A stretch of 64,000 nt of DNA from Thereva unica (taxonomy: Eukaryota; Arthropoda; Insecta; Diptera; Therevidae). Within the stretch, counting starts at the first letter, position 1. Each line of letters opens with the position of its first letter. This document shows, in pieces, positions 1-10,131 of this stretch. The notes below the pieces were generated by a model. That model ran no database searches. It was not told the origin of the DNA and saw nothing but the letters and a program-made list of their open reading frames with translations. The stretch covers positions 97,762,070-97,826,069 of the forward strand of contig OX465282.1 in the NCBI GenBank assembly GCA_949987705.1, read 5' to 3'. Position numbers and translations under genes: made by a program.

Positions 1-424
1 GGAGTGGGGTTGTGTGGAGGAGGCTGTGCGAGCATTCTCTCGAAGTATGCAAGTGCGGAAATGTCCCGTTATAACACAATTTTGGCGTAAAAATGTAAAA
101 AATACATGAAAAGAACAATTTCGCTTTTATTTAAAAGGTATTATCATGGTTTGTATACATGTTTCACGGCATTAATTACCTGAAAAAAAGGGTCTTGTTT
201 ATTGCGAACTACAGCCCCCCATACACCCTTTTACTACCCTCGTCCCCCGATTAATAGTTGGGGAGGTCTGTCACCCACACCCCCTGCCCAAAATAGGGGG
301 GCCCTGCCCCCCCCTACTCTCTTACCATACACTAAATTAACCATATTCATTATTTTTTTTTTTGCAATAACGGGACATTTCCGCACTTGCACACTTCAAG
401 AAAATGTCCACACAACCCCTCCCT
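1..424. repeat. Inverted-repeat element (MITE-like), left end cut by the window
   Basis: Arms at about 1-80 and 364-424 are inverted copies. The core TGCAAGTGCGGAAATGTCCC at 48-67 pairs with its reverse complement at 371-390, and similarity continues outward through GGGTTGTGTGGA to the window edge. The interior is C/G-homopolymer rich (about 215-325). No coding capacity is seen. The terminus and target duplication cannot be defined because the left end may lie outside the window. Confidence 0.7.
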
Positions 425-826
425 AGCCTGAAATCGTGCCGCAGGAAACTAAACCAAAGCCCAGAGTCCGCTGGAGGGCAACTGTTTCCGCCCTGTCCCT
501 AGAGGGATAAGATGTTGATTGATAAATGGTTTTTAGTGGAAATTTGATGATGGCCATAGTTTTCTGTCGATTTGGTCATATGTGACCTTGGCTTCCTTCG
601 TGATCTTAGTATTATCTTCAGAAATAATCCGAGTCGAATATTATAAAATATTAACAAAAGCCAACGAGTAGTTGACTCCGTTAACTAGATGAGTTAGCAC
701 TTACTTGCCGAACTCACTAATAATTAACAATTAAGCGAAGCTTTAGCAAGGTGCTGATTTTATCGTCCCGATTACTAAGCAACTAGAAATAATCGTAAAA
801 AATTATTAAAGTCGATTTAAATACAT
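425..826. other. Noncoding flank downstream of LSM8
   Basis: About 400 bp with no recognisable gene or repeat; it becomes AT-rich towards LSM8. Confidence 0.5.
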
Positions 827-828
827 TT

Positions 829-834
829 TTATTT
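829..834 (-). terminator. Likely poly(A) signal of LSM8
   Basis: The minus strand reads AATAAA here, about 57 nt after the LSM8 stop codon, in an AT-rich stretch. The distance is normal for a short insect 3' UTR. Confidence 0.55.
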
Positions 835-891
835 ATTATTCTTAAAATGTACAACTTTGCTAGCCAAACGTTATGTTCAATATTTAAAGAT

Positions 892-1182
892 TTAATGTAT
901 CACCGGCCGTAGAGGTTCCCCACGAATCGAGGCAAAATCTAGGCGGGAATCAATGGTTTCATCTATTTGTCCTATAACAGCAACATTATCTCCGCGGATG
1001 ATGTGAAGACCCAACACAATTTCCTCAATGCCTGCTGTTGTTGAAAACACTCGTTCATGCGACTCATCAAGAATAATATTTATAGTTTGGTCAAATCCTT
1101 TTAATGTTCCAATAAAATTTCTTCCATCTGCTGTTATTATGGATACTGAGTTATTAATGTAAGATTCTAAGCCGGAAGCCAT
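892..1182 (-). CDS. LSM8: U6 snRNA-associated Sm-like protein LSm8
   Basis: Complete 96-residue ORF from ATG to stop. LSm8 is the subunit that defines the nuclear LSm2-8 ring, which binds the 3' oligo(U) of U6 snRNA for splicing. The product has the Sm fold in order: an N-terminal helix (MASGLESYIN), the Sm1 part with the conserved D-G-R-N-F-I-G-T-L-KGFDQ pattern (about residues 19-32) and NIILDESHERVF, and the Sm2 motif IRGDNVAVIG (about residues 63-72), which carries the RNA-binding RGD. It ends like LSm8 (IRGEPLRPVIH). Length matches the family. The ATG context GAACAATGG is good. Without introns it could be a natural single-exon gene or a retrocopy, but there is no poly(A) scar or flanking duplication and the reading frame is perfect, so a functional gene is favoured. 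Confidence 0.95.
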   Translation of the reverse strand: MASGLESYINNSVSIITADGRNFIGTLKGFDQTINIILDESHERVFSTTAGIEEIVLGLHIIRGDNVAVIGQIDETIDSRLDFASIRGEPLRPVIH

Positions 1183-1584
1183 TGTTCATTATTGTTAATA
1201 GTTATCGCAATTTCCAGAGTCACTGTAACTTATATTAATTGCTTTATTTAAGATTACTTTTGCAAAAATCTTGAAATCTTGAACACTGACAGTTGGTAAA
1301 ATAAAATTGCGTCCTCTTGCTTCTTCTTTATTCGGGGTTGCGTTTGTCCAAGTTTTCATATAAGAAGTGAAATGTATTACACAGCTCGTCAAAAATGAAG
1401 CCCACTTTTAATGATGAGGTGCAAAAGTTGACTAGCAGCGGGTAGTAATATATTTTAGCTCACAATTCTACACTCCCTTTCCTATTTTTTGTTCTTCTTG
1501 CGTGTGAACGAAAGAGAAAAGTGTTGAAAATGAACGTGTAGAACCGGTCTATATACAAGTAGATTGAGAGCACGTTGAAAAACC

Positions 1585-1712
1585 TTACTATGGTTAACCA
1601 TGGTTGTTAACTATGGTAAACTTTTGTCGTTCAAAAACTCCTTGGTTTAACCATGGTGTAGTTAAATTTTAACTCTGCTCGGGAGCATGGTTAGCTAGTT
1701 AAGAAGAAGAAG
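1585..1712. repeat. Short palindromic AACCATGGTT repeat
   Basis: Repeated forward and inverted copies of GGTTAACCATGGTT-type words at 1590-1660, ending near a GAA-trimer run (about 1700-1712). Looks like a small inverted-repeat element remnant. No coding potential. Confidence 0.4.
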
Positions 1713-1739
1713 AATAAAACGGCTCCTTGAAATTTTAAT

Positions 1740-2215
1740 GTTAATAATAAACAAATCAAAGTGGGATTTGTGAAATTATCTATAATAATAAAAGAAAGTG
1801 TCTGCCAGCCTGTGTGTGTCTGATTGTGCGTACCGTCACGCAATGGGGCCAAACTAGAAGAGTAAGAATTTTGAATTTTTTTGTAGATGTATGGATACCC
1901 CAATAGGTGGAAGTAAGTTTTCGTCATACGAAATTATAATTATGTAGTTTTTTTTAAATTAATTAATTAGTACGATAGTACGATTTTCATAATTTTTTAC
2001 GTTCTGCGCCCCTTGCAACTTGATTTTGACCCACTTTCATGTAACCCATCAACCCCTAATTTTGCCCATATGCATAGTTCTCGTGCAATATAACTTTTTG
2101 TAAAAAATTTAAGATGGCGGTCGAATTTTCCAATTGTGTTTCCCGATCCCCGACATGGGTATCAAATGAAAGAGTATGACAAATAGATAACAAGTAACCT
2201 CCTGCCTACACGGCA
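1740..2215 (+). repeat. Degenerate dispersed repeat, same family as 30050-30690
   Basis: It shares words with the 30-kb copy: a gtctgtgtgtgtctgattgtgcg-like start, AAGATGGCGG, CCCGATCCC, and GGGTATCAAATGAAAG followed by GTATGACAAATAGA (about 2156-2192). Noncoding; possibly a nonautonomous Helitron-type or satellite-bearing element. Confidence 0.5.
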
Positions 2216-2234
2216 ATTTTTCTCCCGTAACACA

Positions 2235-2530
2235 AGACTAGTCAACTCGGCTCAGCTCTCCCCTTTACGCACATTACGTTTTAGCAGTTCGTTTATAAAT
2301 AGAACAACTCGACTGTGGAACTCTTTTCCGCAGTCGGTGTTTCCGAGCTCATATAACGTCTCAGAGTTCAAACGCAAGGTTCATCGACATCTACTCATGC
2401 ACCCTCCAGACCCCTAAACTATCCTATCTCATCTTTCCTTCAGATCAAGCTTACTACTATACATTGCACCATGACTCGTAAGACATGATGGACTAGTAGT
2501 ACAAAGGGTGACTCCTAAGCTTCATCTTGC
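2235..2530 (+). pseudogene. LINE 3' end (reverse transcriptase C-terminus), family J
   Basis: An open stretch to TAA at 2415-2417 encodes the very C-terminus of a jockey/CR1-like ORF2: [17 protein letters not shown], then SEFKRKVHRHLLMHPPDP. A 3' UTR follows to about 2530, containing TGATGGACTAGTAGTACAAAGGGTGACTCCTAAGC. Truncated fragments of the same tail recur at 11930-12171, 27000-27350, 36690-36790, 44740-45030, 52180-52480 and 53890-53960. Dead 5'-truncated copy. Confidence 0.7.
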
Positions 2531-3339
2531 CACAAAAAAAATGCTCTGCTGTGTGAGTCCAAATTCAAAATGGCGGCTTAAATAAAACGGGGGATTCTGG
2601 GGGTTTTTAAGGTCAGCGCCGGCATTAGCCCTTGTTGAGGGTGGAGCGAGATTATCTTTCGGCGCCCTTTGTTCGACGCTTTCACTTCATATAAATTGTA
2701 TTTCCAGTTGTCCTAGATAAAATTTTTTTCGAGTACTGCCTGCCTGCCATTTCCTTACGGATTTATATCTTCCTTTTTCCGCCACCCCGTCTTCTGAAAG
2801 CGGTCGTTTTTTCGAGTCGCCTCTCCGATTAGGTGTCCTGACTTCCGCAGGAGATCTAAGGAGATGTACTCCTTCCCTGGGTTCCCTCAACGTACTCCAT
2901 GCCTGGGTTTACGGGCTTAGACTGCCCTCCCTGAAGAAAAATCCCGAAAACTTTCCTTCACTGGGACCACATTCGACACCTTGAGGCATGGATCCAAAAA
3001 TATCTGACTGGCCTTTTAGGTCGTTCTTTTGGGAACTGTGGGAGCCCCAGAAATGTGTGGAGCGTTAAGAAGTGCTCCATTTTCAAAAGTTGTATTTTTA
3101 TATTGATACCACGAGCTCGGCGAGAAAGGACGGTCGCCCATGGCAGAGCTCCGTATCACCAATGGAAGGCTAATTCAAATCAAAGTTCGCCTGGTATCCG
3201 CAGTCCATCGTTAGTAGTACATTCACGCAGTACCATTCATAACTTCAGCACGATTGTTTACACATTAGGATTGCGGTTTTTATCGAGTTTAGATTCGCCG
3301 TATTCAGTCTGCTCCATGGATCTCGAGCAGGATGTGGCC

Positions 3340-3787
3340 CACTGACATATAGTAATGGACTGCTGATTGACAATGCTGAATGGCACCATTTTTCTCCAGA
3401 AATAGAAAACCTTTTTCATGTAAACAAAAATTTTTCTTCGAATTTAGGCGAAAATAAGTGATAACATGTCTGTTATAATTAATAGAAATTAATTTCCATC
3501 ACTCATTTCTATTTATTAGCAGTTTTTTCATTAAATAAATGTATTTATTCCAAAACTGTGACAGTTATTTTCCCTGTTTAACGGACTTTTTAAAATAGCT
3601 CAAGAGTGAGGCAGAAGAACGAAAACTATACCTGTCTATTTTTTTCTTATTATGTTTACATCGCTGATATGCGCTGACGATTACAGTTCATAGGAATTTA
3701 ACGTGGGAGCGAGTCAGCAATAGTTTTTGGTGCCACTTTTTTGTATGGGATTTTGCTTATTTAGCAGTCCATTACTATATGTCAGTG
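3340..3787. mobile_element. 448-bp MITE, copy 1, 8-bp TSD
   Basis: Terminal inverted repeats begin CACTGACATATAGTAATGGA and the element is flanked by perfect 8-bp duplications ATGTGGCC at 3332-3339 and 3788-3795. An inverted copy of exactly the same length lies at 30876-31323. The 8-bp TSD points to hAT or P superfamily mobilisation. No transposase inside. Confidence 0.9.
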
Positions 3788-4081
3788 ATGTGGCCTCAGG
3801 CCATGTACGATCGGTCTTGGAGTCAGTGCTCCCTGTTTGTGCCGTGTTCGCAGTGGCGTAGCGTGGGGGGGGGGCCGAGGGGGCCATTGCCCGGGCGGCG
3901 TAGTTGTTGGGGGCGGCGGCCAAACTGGACAGAGCTAGAGATCTTGCCGGCAACATGAAGCCCTAACCATTGCCACATCCAGCACGATGTCCTGGCTGAT
4001 AGTGTCTACAGGCCAAACCCAAATGGGAAGGGAAGTGAAGTGAGGTGAAGTTAGGTACCATTCCATATAAATGTATGAGAG

Positions 4082-4958
4082 CAAGGGCGGCGCTTTCATA
4101 GGTGAAAATGGTGCACTTGCACCGGGCGCAATTTCAGAAATTAAGATTTAAAAAAAAAAATTAAAAAAATTTAAAAAGTGATCCCATTGTCATATATTAC
4201 ACGGAATGCATCTTCTGTGCGTTTTACCATTGTCTTCTGCAAGGTGTGACCAATGCAATTTCATTTAGTTCGCCTGATTTTGTGGTCTATCCTTTCTTGG
4301 CTGATCACGGTGCCATAGGTCATGATTTGTAATTCAAATTAGTCGTACAATTATAGATCACTACTTCGGCGAGAAACACCTGGATCGCCTCTGTTCTGAA
4401 GTTTTTGAAAGCGGCTTCTATGTCCAGTAAGGCTGTTAAGTGGACTGCTTTGTTATGTAAGACTCTACCGTAGAAACCAATACATGCAGTGCAGTGACCA
4501 TCTATTATCCTTCGAAATATAAAGGATTGGAGAACGACATAGAGACCTCCGTTATGGAGATTCGAGTTTATAGTATTATTAGTGCTGGAAATAGTTAAGG
4601 AAGTGCAGCTCATAATGAAAATCATCGGAGAGCATTACTCAGCATTAGCGGGAGAGTTTTGTGAACTTAAAGCGTAAGTAAACTCAGCACAAAAGCAAGA
4701 TCGCGAAGCAAATCCTGATTGGGCAAAGGCAAGGGCGCGCTTTCATAGGTGCAACTGGTGTATTTGCACTGGGCGCAATTGGACAGGGCGCAATTTCAAA
4801 AAAAGTGAAAGAAAAATTCCGTGCCTTAATTCTCAATGAGTGTTTGTGTCGTCTTTCATTTTCCTTTACTGCCATCAAAAAAATGAACAACAATGAAGGG
4901 GGCGCAATATGTATATTGCATGCTGCACCGGGCGCAAAAAAGGCAAACGCCAGCCCTG
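4082..4958. mobile_element. Nested hAT-type element, 8-bp TSD
   Basis: Ends CAAGGGCGGCG (4082) and CGCCAGCCCTG (to 4958) are imperfect inverted repeats, flanked by perfect 8-bp duplications TATGAGAG at 4074-4081 and 4959-4966. It lies inside the 3851-6125 element. It contains LINE fragments (about 4260-4625) and a second copy of its own left end (GGGCGCGCTTTCATAGGTG from about 4731), so it was itself rearranged. Confidence 0.75.
4260..4625 (-). pseudogene. Two juxtaposed LINE fragments
   Basis: About 4260-4320 matches, in minus translation, the C-terminal ORF2 region also seen at 12990-13440 (LWHRDQPRKDRPQNQAN-like). About 4325-4470 encodes reverse transcriptase motif A of a different, R1-like LINE (ALLDIEAAFKNFRTEAIQ). 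Both are short, truncated and out of frame with each other. Confidence 0.55.
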
Positions 4959-6204
4959 TATGAGAGTCACCAATTTGGAAGTAAGTGGATGTTAGATCTG
5001 CTTCAGTGGAAGTTACGTCTACTTTACTTCTGCGTTACTTTTCATTTGGGTTTGGTCTTATTTCTGGACTATAAATATGAACCTTATTTCTGGACTAGCA
5101 CATATCAAACATGATTACGGATTGCCAAATTGTGAATAAATCAGTCGGTTAGATTGTGGTGAAAAATTGATTCAATTGTTTATTTTCAGTTGAATTGTAG
5201 TTTTGTTGTAAGTTCGTTCGTTCGTTTTTATACAAACAGAGTGACGTTGCTCTCTTGTATGAGACTCTCAATGTGCATGGAAACAGCGATATTAAGATTC
5301 CCTTCTTTTATGACGCGGGCTGTAAATGCTGAAGTTTGAGAAGGGCTCCAACAGCTGCCGCATTTGTCGTTAAAATCGCCTGTAATAGTATTGTGCTACG
5401 ATGATGGGAAATGAAACCTCCAGATATTGGAACAGATAAGAGTTTAAGCTTAAGCTCGCGCGTCTACGAGGCATTCTATCTAAAGACAGACTGAAATAAA
5501 TTACAGAGAGAAATAGAAATTACTGATTCCAGCTCTCTGGGTTTGTTAAAGTTTATAATTTAGGCCAACCTTGAAGCACGGATATAGCCTGCGCCAAAAC
5601 AATTGGAAATCTCAAAACCGATTTTTTGATGCGCAGTGAAAGTCTCAAATCCTCACCACGAAAGTAGATTCGAAAAGAAAAGTGCACCTCGCCATTCCGT
5701 TCGTTTAAAGCCCCAAATCACCCGCTCATTTATATTTTCAATAACAATTCAATCCGTCTCACTACGCGACTCTTGTCCTGGTCAGATGCTATGGTGGAGT
5801 GTTGTTCCCGGTAAACGAGTTTCAAAAGGGAAATTAAAATGCATGTGCGCTTGAATTTTATCCATACACGGAATGTTAATGTATGTGGAGTTGTCATTTC
5901 CTCACCTGCGCGTAAAATTCCAATTTATTTTGGCGCGCACTATACCGAACATTCATTAGTTACATATAATTCATTGCGTTTACATGATGCCTTGAATTCT
6001 TAGATTGAAAATTACTTGAAATTCAAGTTGGGTTTTGATTCATTGATTAAAAGAATCAATTCGAAAGTAGGGGGCAGCAAATTTATGGTTCGCCCCGGGT
6101 GGCACAAATCCACGCTACGCCACTGCGTGTTCGATCATATTGATGAGTACATAGACTTCGCTAGCTACAAACAACTCCACTCGCTCTACCCTAGGGCCGG
6201 CGCT

Positions 6205-6525
6205 GTTTAAGGTAGCAAATAACGAATTTATGATCAGAACTTATAAATTCAAAATGGCCGCGCCAATATGGCCGACAAATTTGCCAATTGTGTTCCGATT
6301 CCAATGAAAATCGGTATCGGGAGTTTTTTAAGGCTGCAAATAACGAATTTATTATCAGAACTTATAAATTCAAAATGGCTGCGCCAATTTGGCCGAACAA
6401 TTTGTCAATTGTGTTCCACCTCCAAGGAAAGTGAGTATCTAGGGGTTTTTAAGGGTGCAAATAATGAATTTATGACCAAAACTTATAAATTTTAATTTTC
6501 TGGGCGGACCAATTTTGCCAAATAA
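6205..6525 (+). repeat. Tandem array, about 120-bp unit, 3 copies
   Basis: Three diverged units each carry GCAAATAACGAATTTATGA, AGAACTTATAAATTCAAAATGG, a GCGCCAAT-TGGCCG segment and CAATTGTGTTCC. The same family appears at 15770-16040. No protein is predicted. Confidence 0.75.
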
Positions 6526-7010
6526 GTGTTATTTCCCGTTCAGCTATATGAAAAGTCAAGGTTTGTGAAGAAATTTCTTAAATTTTTCCTAACCAGTTGT
6601 TTCTATACTAAAAGCTGTAGAAACTGTGAAAATAAGTTTTCATATTTGTATGTAGAAGAAAGTTTCTGTGTGTATGAGTGTATATGTCACCCTCAAAGCA
6701 AAAGCGGGCTATATTTCATGTTGCGGCAATAGAGGAATACAAATATTTCAGCGTAAAAACGGTTCAACTATTATTCAGAGCAAGAACGGCACGAAAAAAA
6801 TCTTAGAGCAAAAGCGGATTAACTCTCTAAACCGTTTTTGCACTCTACGAAAACTTAAACATCTTTTGCCCTCAGTTTTTATTTATTCCTCTGTTGCTTG
6901 CATTATTACTTCGAAATCTATTTTTAGACGACCCTTTCTTCACTTTACTAGAAAATGCAACGCAATTCAATTCATAATTTTGGAATTTTTTGAATTTTCG
7001 CGCTTGTAAC
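6526..7010 (+). repeat. Dispersed repeat with AGAGCAAAAGCGG words
   Basis: After a link carrying CTGTAGAAACTGTGAAAA (about 6615), the segment at 6690-6850 is built of short spaced words of the type GAGCAAAAGCGG, GCGTAAAAACGG and GAGCAAGAACGG. The same words occur inverted at 14890-15195. Noncoding satellite-like module adjoining the 120-bp array. Confidence 0.6.
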
Positions 7011-7582
7011 ATTATTTCTTTGAATGTCTAACTACAATACTTATACGATAATTTTTATGTTTTTGCCATTTTTCCATCTTCGACTTCGGGATTTTTGCAT
7101 TTCTGACATTAAAGGATAATGGGAATTTTGGTACCCACCTCCAACAGATATGTGCAATACATCGTTCGATAGGTATTTTTGAGCTGAATATTAATTTATG
7201 GCGCATAGTTCGAAATCTTTATCCCTTTTAAGTAATACGGTCAAAACTGTACAAAGATAGAGTTTCACATATCACCCTGTATATTTGTAACCATATGACC
7301 TATTTCCATGGATAAGGTACCAGTGAACCCATAACTCCTCCACATATCTATGATGGTAAAATTGATGGCTCTATCCTACCAACGTTTAGAGTTATAAGTC
7401 GACAAAGGGGTTTTTAACGAAAATGTTAACTTCACCTACCTCTTTCTGCAAAAACTACGTAGGTGAAGTTGATGTTTTTGCTAAAAACAACCCTTTTCAG
7501 TCTAAGCTCCCATGACAAAAAAGATCTTAAACTTTATTTAAAACAAAAATCAAGGAAGTGTTATGAAGTGCATTTTTATATA
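7011..7582. other. Noncoding, no gene recognised
   Basis: About 570 bp. It contains a short inverted match (ACTTCACCTACCTCTTTCTGC / CTACGTAGGTGAAGTTGAT around 7430-7470) but no supported coding sequence. Confidence 0.4.
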
Positions 7583-8077
7583 ATAGTCCAAGAGCCAGTG
7601 ACAGATTTGCAAAGTGATTTTGCAGAGGATGGGCCTTTGATATATGTTAGATTACTTAAAGCACAACTGATTAAGACTAATCGCCAATTCGAGTCTACTT
7701 AAGTTTTTATTTTATGACCTTTTGAACTTGTAGATTTTTTGACCATGAAAAAAGTGATATTGCAGAGGATGGGACTTGGTATATAGGTAAATTGGGTTGC
7801 TCCCACCTCATATTCCGATTGCCATCTCGTTTGGAGGTTAGGTTTGAATTTTGGGAATTTTTGAAAATGTCGGTTTGGTCCAGTTGAACAAAGTGATATT
7901 GCAGAGGATGGGATTTGGTGTAATGGTGAGATAGACCACCAATAGCCCAAATTCGGGTGCCCATCTCATATGTAATCAAGGTTTCTATTTTGGCGGCTTT
8001 TGATTTTGTAGCCATTTTGGGTATGACCCAAGTGATTTTGCAGGAGATGGGATTTGAACATTAGGATTCGTTACGAC

Positions 8078-8340
8078 ATATCGCACATCCCGAAGAAAAG
8101 TGTAATAACTGGAAATTAGTGAAATTCTGGATTATTACAAAATTCAGTTATAAAAACGACAACCTGCTTCCAGAGAAAACCGTAGTAAAGCTATGTATAA
8201 ATTTCTCACGTCGAAATTTATACATAGCTTTACTACGGTTTTCTCTGGAAGCAGGTTGTCGTTTTTATAACTGATTTTTGTAATAATCCAGAATTTCACT
8301 AATTTCCAGTTATTACACTTTTCTTCGGGATGTGCGATAT
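8078..8340. repeat. 263-bp near-perfect palindrome (foldback MITE)
   Basis: Arms of about 125 bp run from ATATCGCACATCCCGAAG at 8078 to its exact inverse ending at 8340, around a spacer of about 9 nt (CTCACGTCG). Almost every base pairs, so it would extrude or transcribe as one long hairpin. No coding function. Confidence 0.9.
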
Positions 8341-8553
8341 ATAATACTTATCTCCACTTGCCCATCTCTTTCCTATTTGTAGAAACCCATGCCATCTCCA
8401 GTTGAAGTTGGAAAATCGTAAAATCAAGTCTTATATATTAAATTTAGTTAAAATGAGTGTATATACACATCTGGCAGCATATTTATGGTATATTTTTAAG
8501 ATATAATGAGTAGTTGGGTATTGTACGAGTATGTGATTAAATAAAAGTAAAAC

Positions 8554-8751
8554 TCGACCGTCGCATGGTCCCAAGCCTGGGGTGTGAAAGGAGGAGGGTG
8601 GTCGACCTGCCGAGTTGACCAGAATCGTTCACTATGATGACCGAAGAAACTAGGTAAGGAACCGCATTTTTCAAAGCGGCACCGACAGCAGCGTATCCGT
8701 TGCGGACACGTCCCGCTCGGACCTCCAGCTAACGGATCAAAGAAGAAGAAG
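8554..8751 (+). mobile_element. 5'-truncated RTE-type LINE tail with 15-bp TSD
   Basis: The insert is flanked by identical 15-bp duplications AAATAAAAGTAAAAC (8539-8553 and 8752-8766). Its last part encodes the C-terminus also found at 27600 (AAPTAAYP), followed by a very short 3' end that terminates in AGAAGAAGAAGA trimers. A 3' microsatellite tail instead of poly(A) is characteristic of RTE LINEs. Confidence 0.8.
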
Positions 8752-8766
8752 AAATAAAAGTAAAAC

Positions 8767-9081
8767 ATCATTTTCAGATAAATAATGAGTGATATACTTT
8801 TATCATAAATAAATTGATTTTCTTTTTTCCAATTTTCAAATTTATTTGTATATTCATAATAATAAATACTAATATTATTTTTTATATACATAAATATGAT
8901 AGGCTCATTAACTATCGCTATCAGGGTCATAGTTGCTATCTCCCCACCCCCAGACATTTTTTTAATTTTTTTTAACAAGCATTTCAAATAACCACGTTAA
9001 CTGAAAGAAATTAAAACAAAAAGCAAACTTGGTCCATTTGAATAAAACGCAAAAAAGAGAAAGTTGAAGATAATATATGTA
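8767..9081. other. AT-rich noncoding spacer
   Basis: No gene or repeat recognised between the RTE tail and the first twin MITE. Confidence 0.4.
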
Positions 9082-9084
9082 TAA

Positions 9085-9239
9085 AGGCCCCCATACACGG
9101 TCCAATTGGTTGTACAGCGAAGTGCGGTTGTACAACCAAAACTATCGATTGTGGGCCGGTCGGCCGATCAAAATACATTGCGCTTATAGGTTTGATGAAA
9201 ATCTGGTTGTACAGCCAATTTGACCGTGTATGGGGGCCT
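9085..9239. mobile_element. 155-bp MITE, twin copy 1, TSD TAA
   Basis: Inverted ends AGGCCCCCATACACGGTC, flanked by TAA at 9082-9084 and 9240-9242. The 3-bp TWA-type TSD and AGG-initiated TIR suggest mobilisation by a PIF/Harbinger transposase. Identical to the copy at 9297-9451. Confidence 0.85.
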
Positions 9240-9296
9240 TAAGAAAGCACACGCAAGGGATGCAGGTAGAAACATTTCACGTCATCCTGCCTTTAA

Positions 9297-9451
9297 AGGC
9301 CCCCATACACGGTCCAATTGGTTGTACAGCGAAGTGCGGTTGTACAACCAAAACTATCGATTGTGGGCCGGTCGGCCGATCAAAATACATTGCGCTTATA
9401 GGTTTGATGAAAATCTGGTTGTACAGCCAATTTGACCGTGTATGGGGGCCT
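9297..9451. mobile_element. 155-bp MITE, twin copy 2, TSD TAA
   Basis: Same length, orientation and, by eye, identical sequence as 9085-9239, with its own TAA duplications at 9294-9296 and 9452-9454. Only 57 bp separate the two copies. Confidence 0.85.
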
Positions 9452-9775
9452 TAACACAGGGCTGTAATGATGCCTGGAGGGAAATAAAAAAAAAATTAAA
9501 TTTTTTTCTGTTTGACCTCTAACTAAATGTTAACTCATTATTTTTGAAGTGAAAACTTCTTTAGCCGCGTTGGGCACTTTTTGATAGGGGAAAATGTTAT
9601 GGGTTCGCGTCACCGACATGCTCATGACTGGCGCACGCGCTCAATCGATTATAATCAAAAACTTTTTGATTTTGAATAAAAAAATAAATCTGACCGCCTA
9701 CTATTATTCAATTAAGTATCGAAAATGAAAATATAAAACCAGTCATTTTGAACGTCACACTTCATTACTTCATAT

Positions 9776-10072
9776 ATGGACATACATACTAAATTCACTA
9801 GATGCATTGGTGTTAATGTTCCTGATATAGGCGAAATATGCGTTGCTCGTTGCAGTTCCGAGAATGGGCAATACGTATTAATGGTTGCCGTTTATATTTC
9901 GCCTGGAAAATCTATGAGACAGATACAACAATTTTTATTCGAAAATTTGATGATTTATACAAAAGAAGGTTCTGAAATTCTCGAAAAAAGATTCGGCGAA
10001 AAATATGATAATGTACCGATGATTTTAAGTGGAGACTTCAATATTAACTTTGCAGATGATAGCTACCATTAA
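9776..10072 (+). pseudogene. Helentron-type endonuclease fragment
   Basis: A 98-residue open segment carries the endonuclease/exonuclease/phosphatase signature MILSGDFNINF near its C-terminal end, after a strand such as YVLMVAVYISPGKS. This arrangement is known from the EN domain that Helentron-type Helitrons carry behind their helicase. The N-terminal catalytic part and the rest of the domain after NINF are missing, and it stops at 10070-10072. It lies immediately before a Rep fragment, the reverse of the normal protein order, so this is a broken or shuffled element. Confidence 0.6.
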
Positions 10073-10131
10073 TTGAATTTTTAAATACATTTTCATACAT
10101 TTCATTTCTTACTTTAGTTACCATAACCCGA

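Larger units (their letters stand above)
3851..6125. mobile_element. hAT-type element, 2.27 kb, 8-bp TSD
   Basis: The left end CAGTGGCGTAGCGTG (3851-3865) matches the right end as an inverted repeat (CACGCTACGCCACTG, 6111-6125). Perfect 8-bp target duplications CGTGTTCG lie at 3843-3850 and 6126-6133. TIR sequence and TSD length are typical of hAT. No intact transposase is seen; the interior holds a second hAT element (4082-4958) and otherwise anonymous sequence with a short GTTC microsatellite near 5214-5226. A nonautonomous or decayed copy. Confidence 0.85.

Noticed and set aside
7707..8015. A 102-codon ORF present in both inverted arms (also 11269-11577) with nearly identical translation
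   Set aside because: It lies over tandem noncoding units; the conservation is explained by DNA identity of the arms and the protein has no recognisable features.
8496..8987. A 163-codon minus ORF
   Set aside because: It runs through an RTE tail in the antisense direction and AT-rich sequence; composition-driven.
9220..9454. Overlapping 71-74-codon ORFs across the twin MITEs
   Set aside because: They arise from the duplicated MITE sequence and end within it; no protein similarity.
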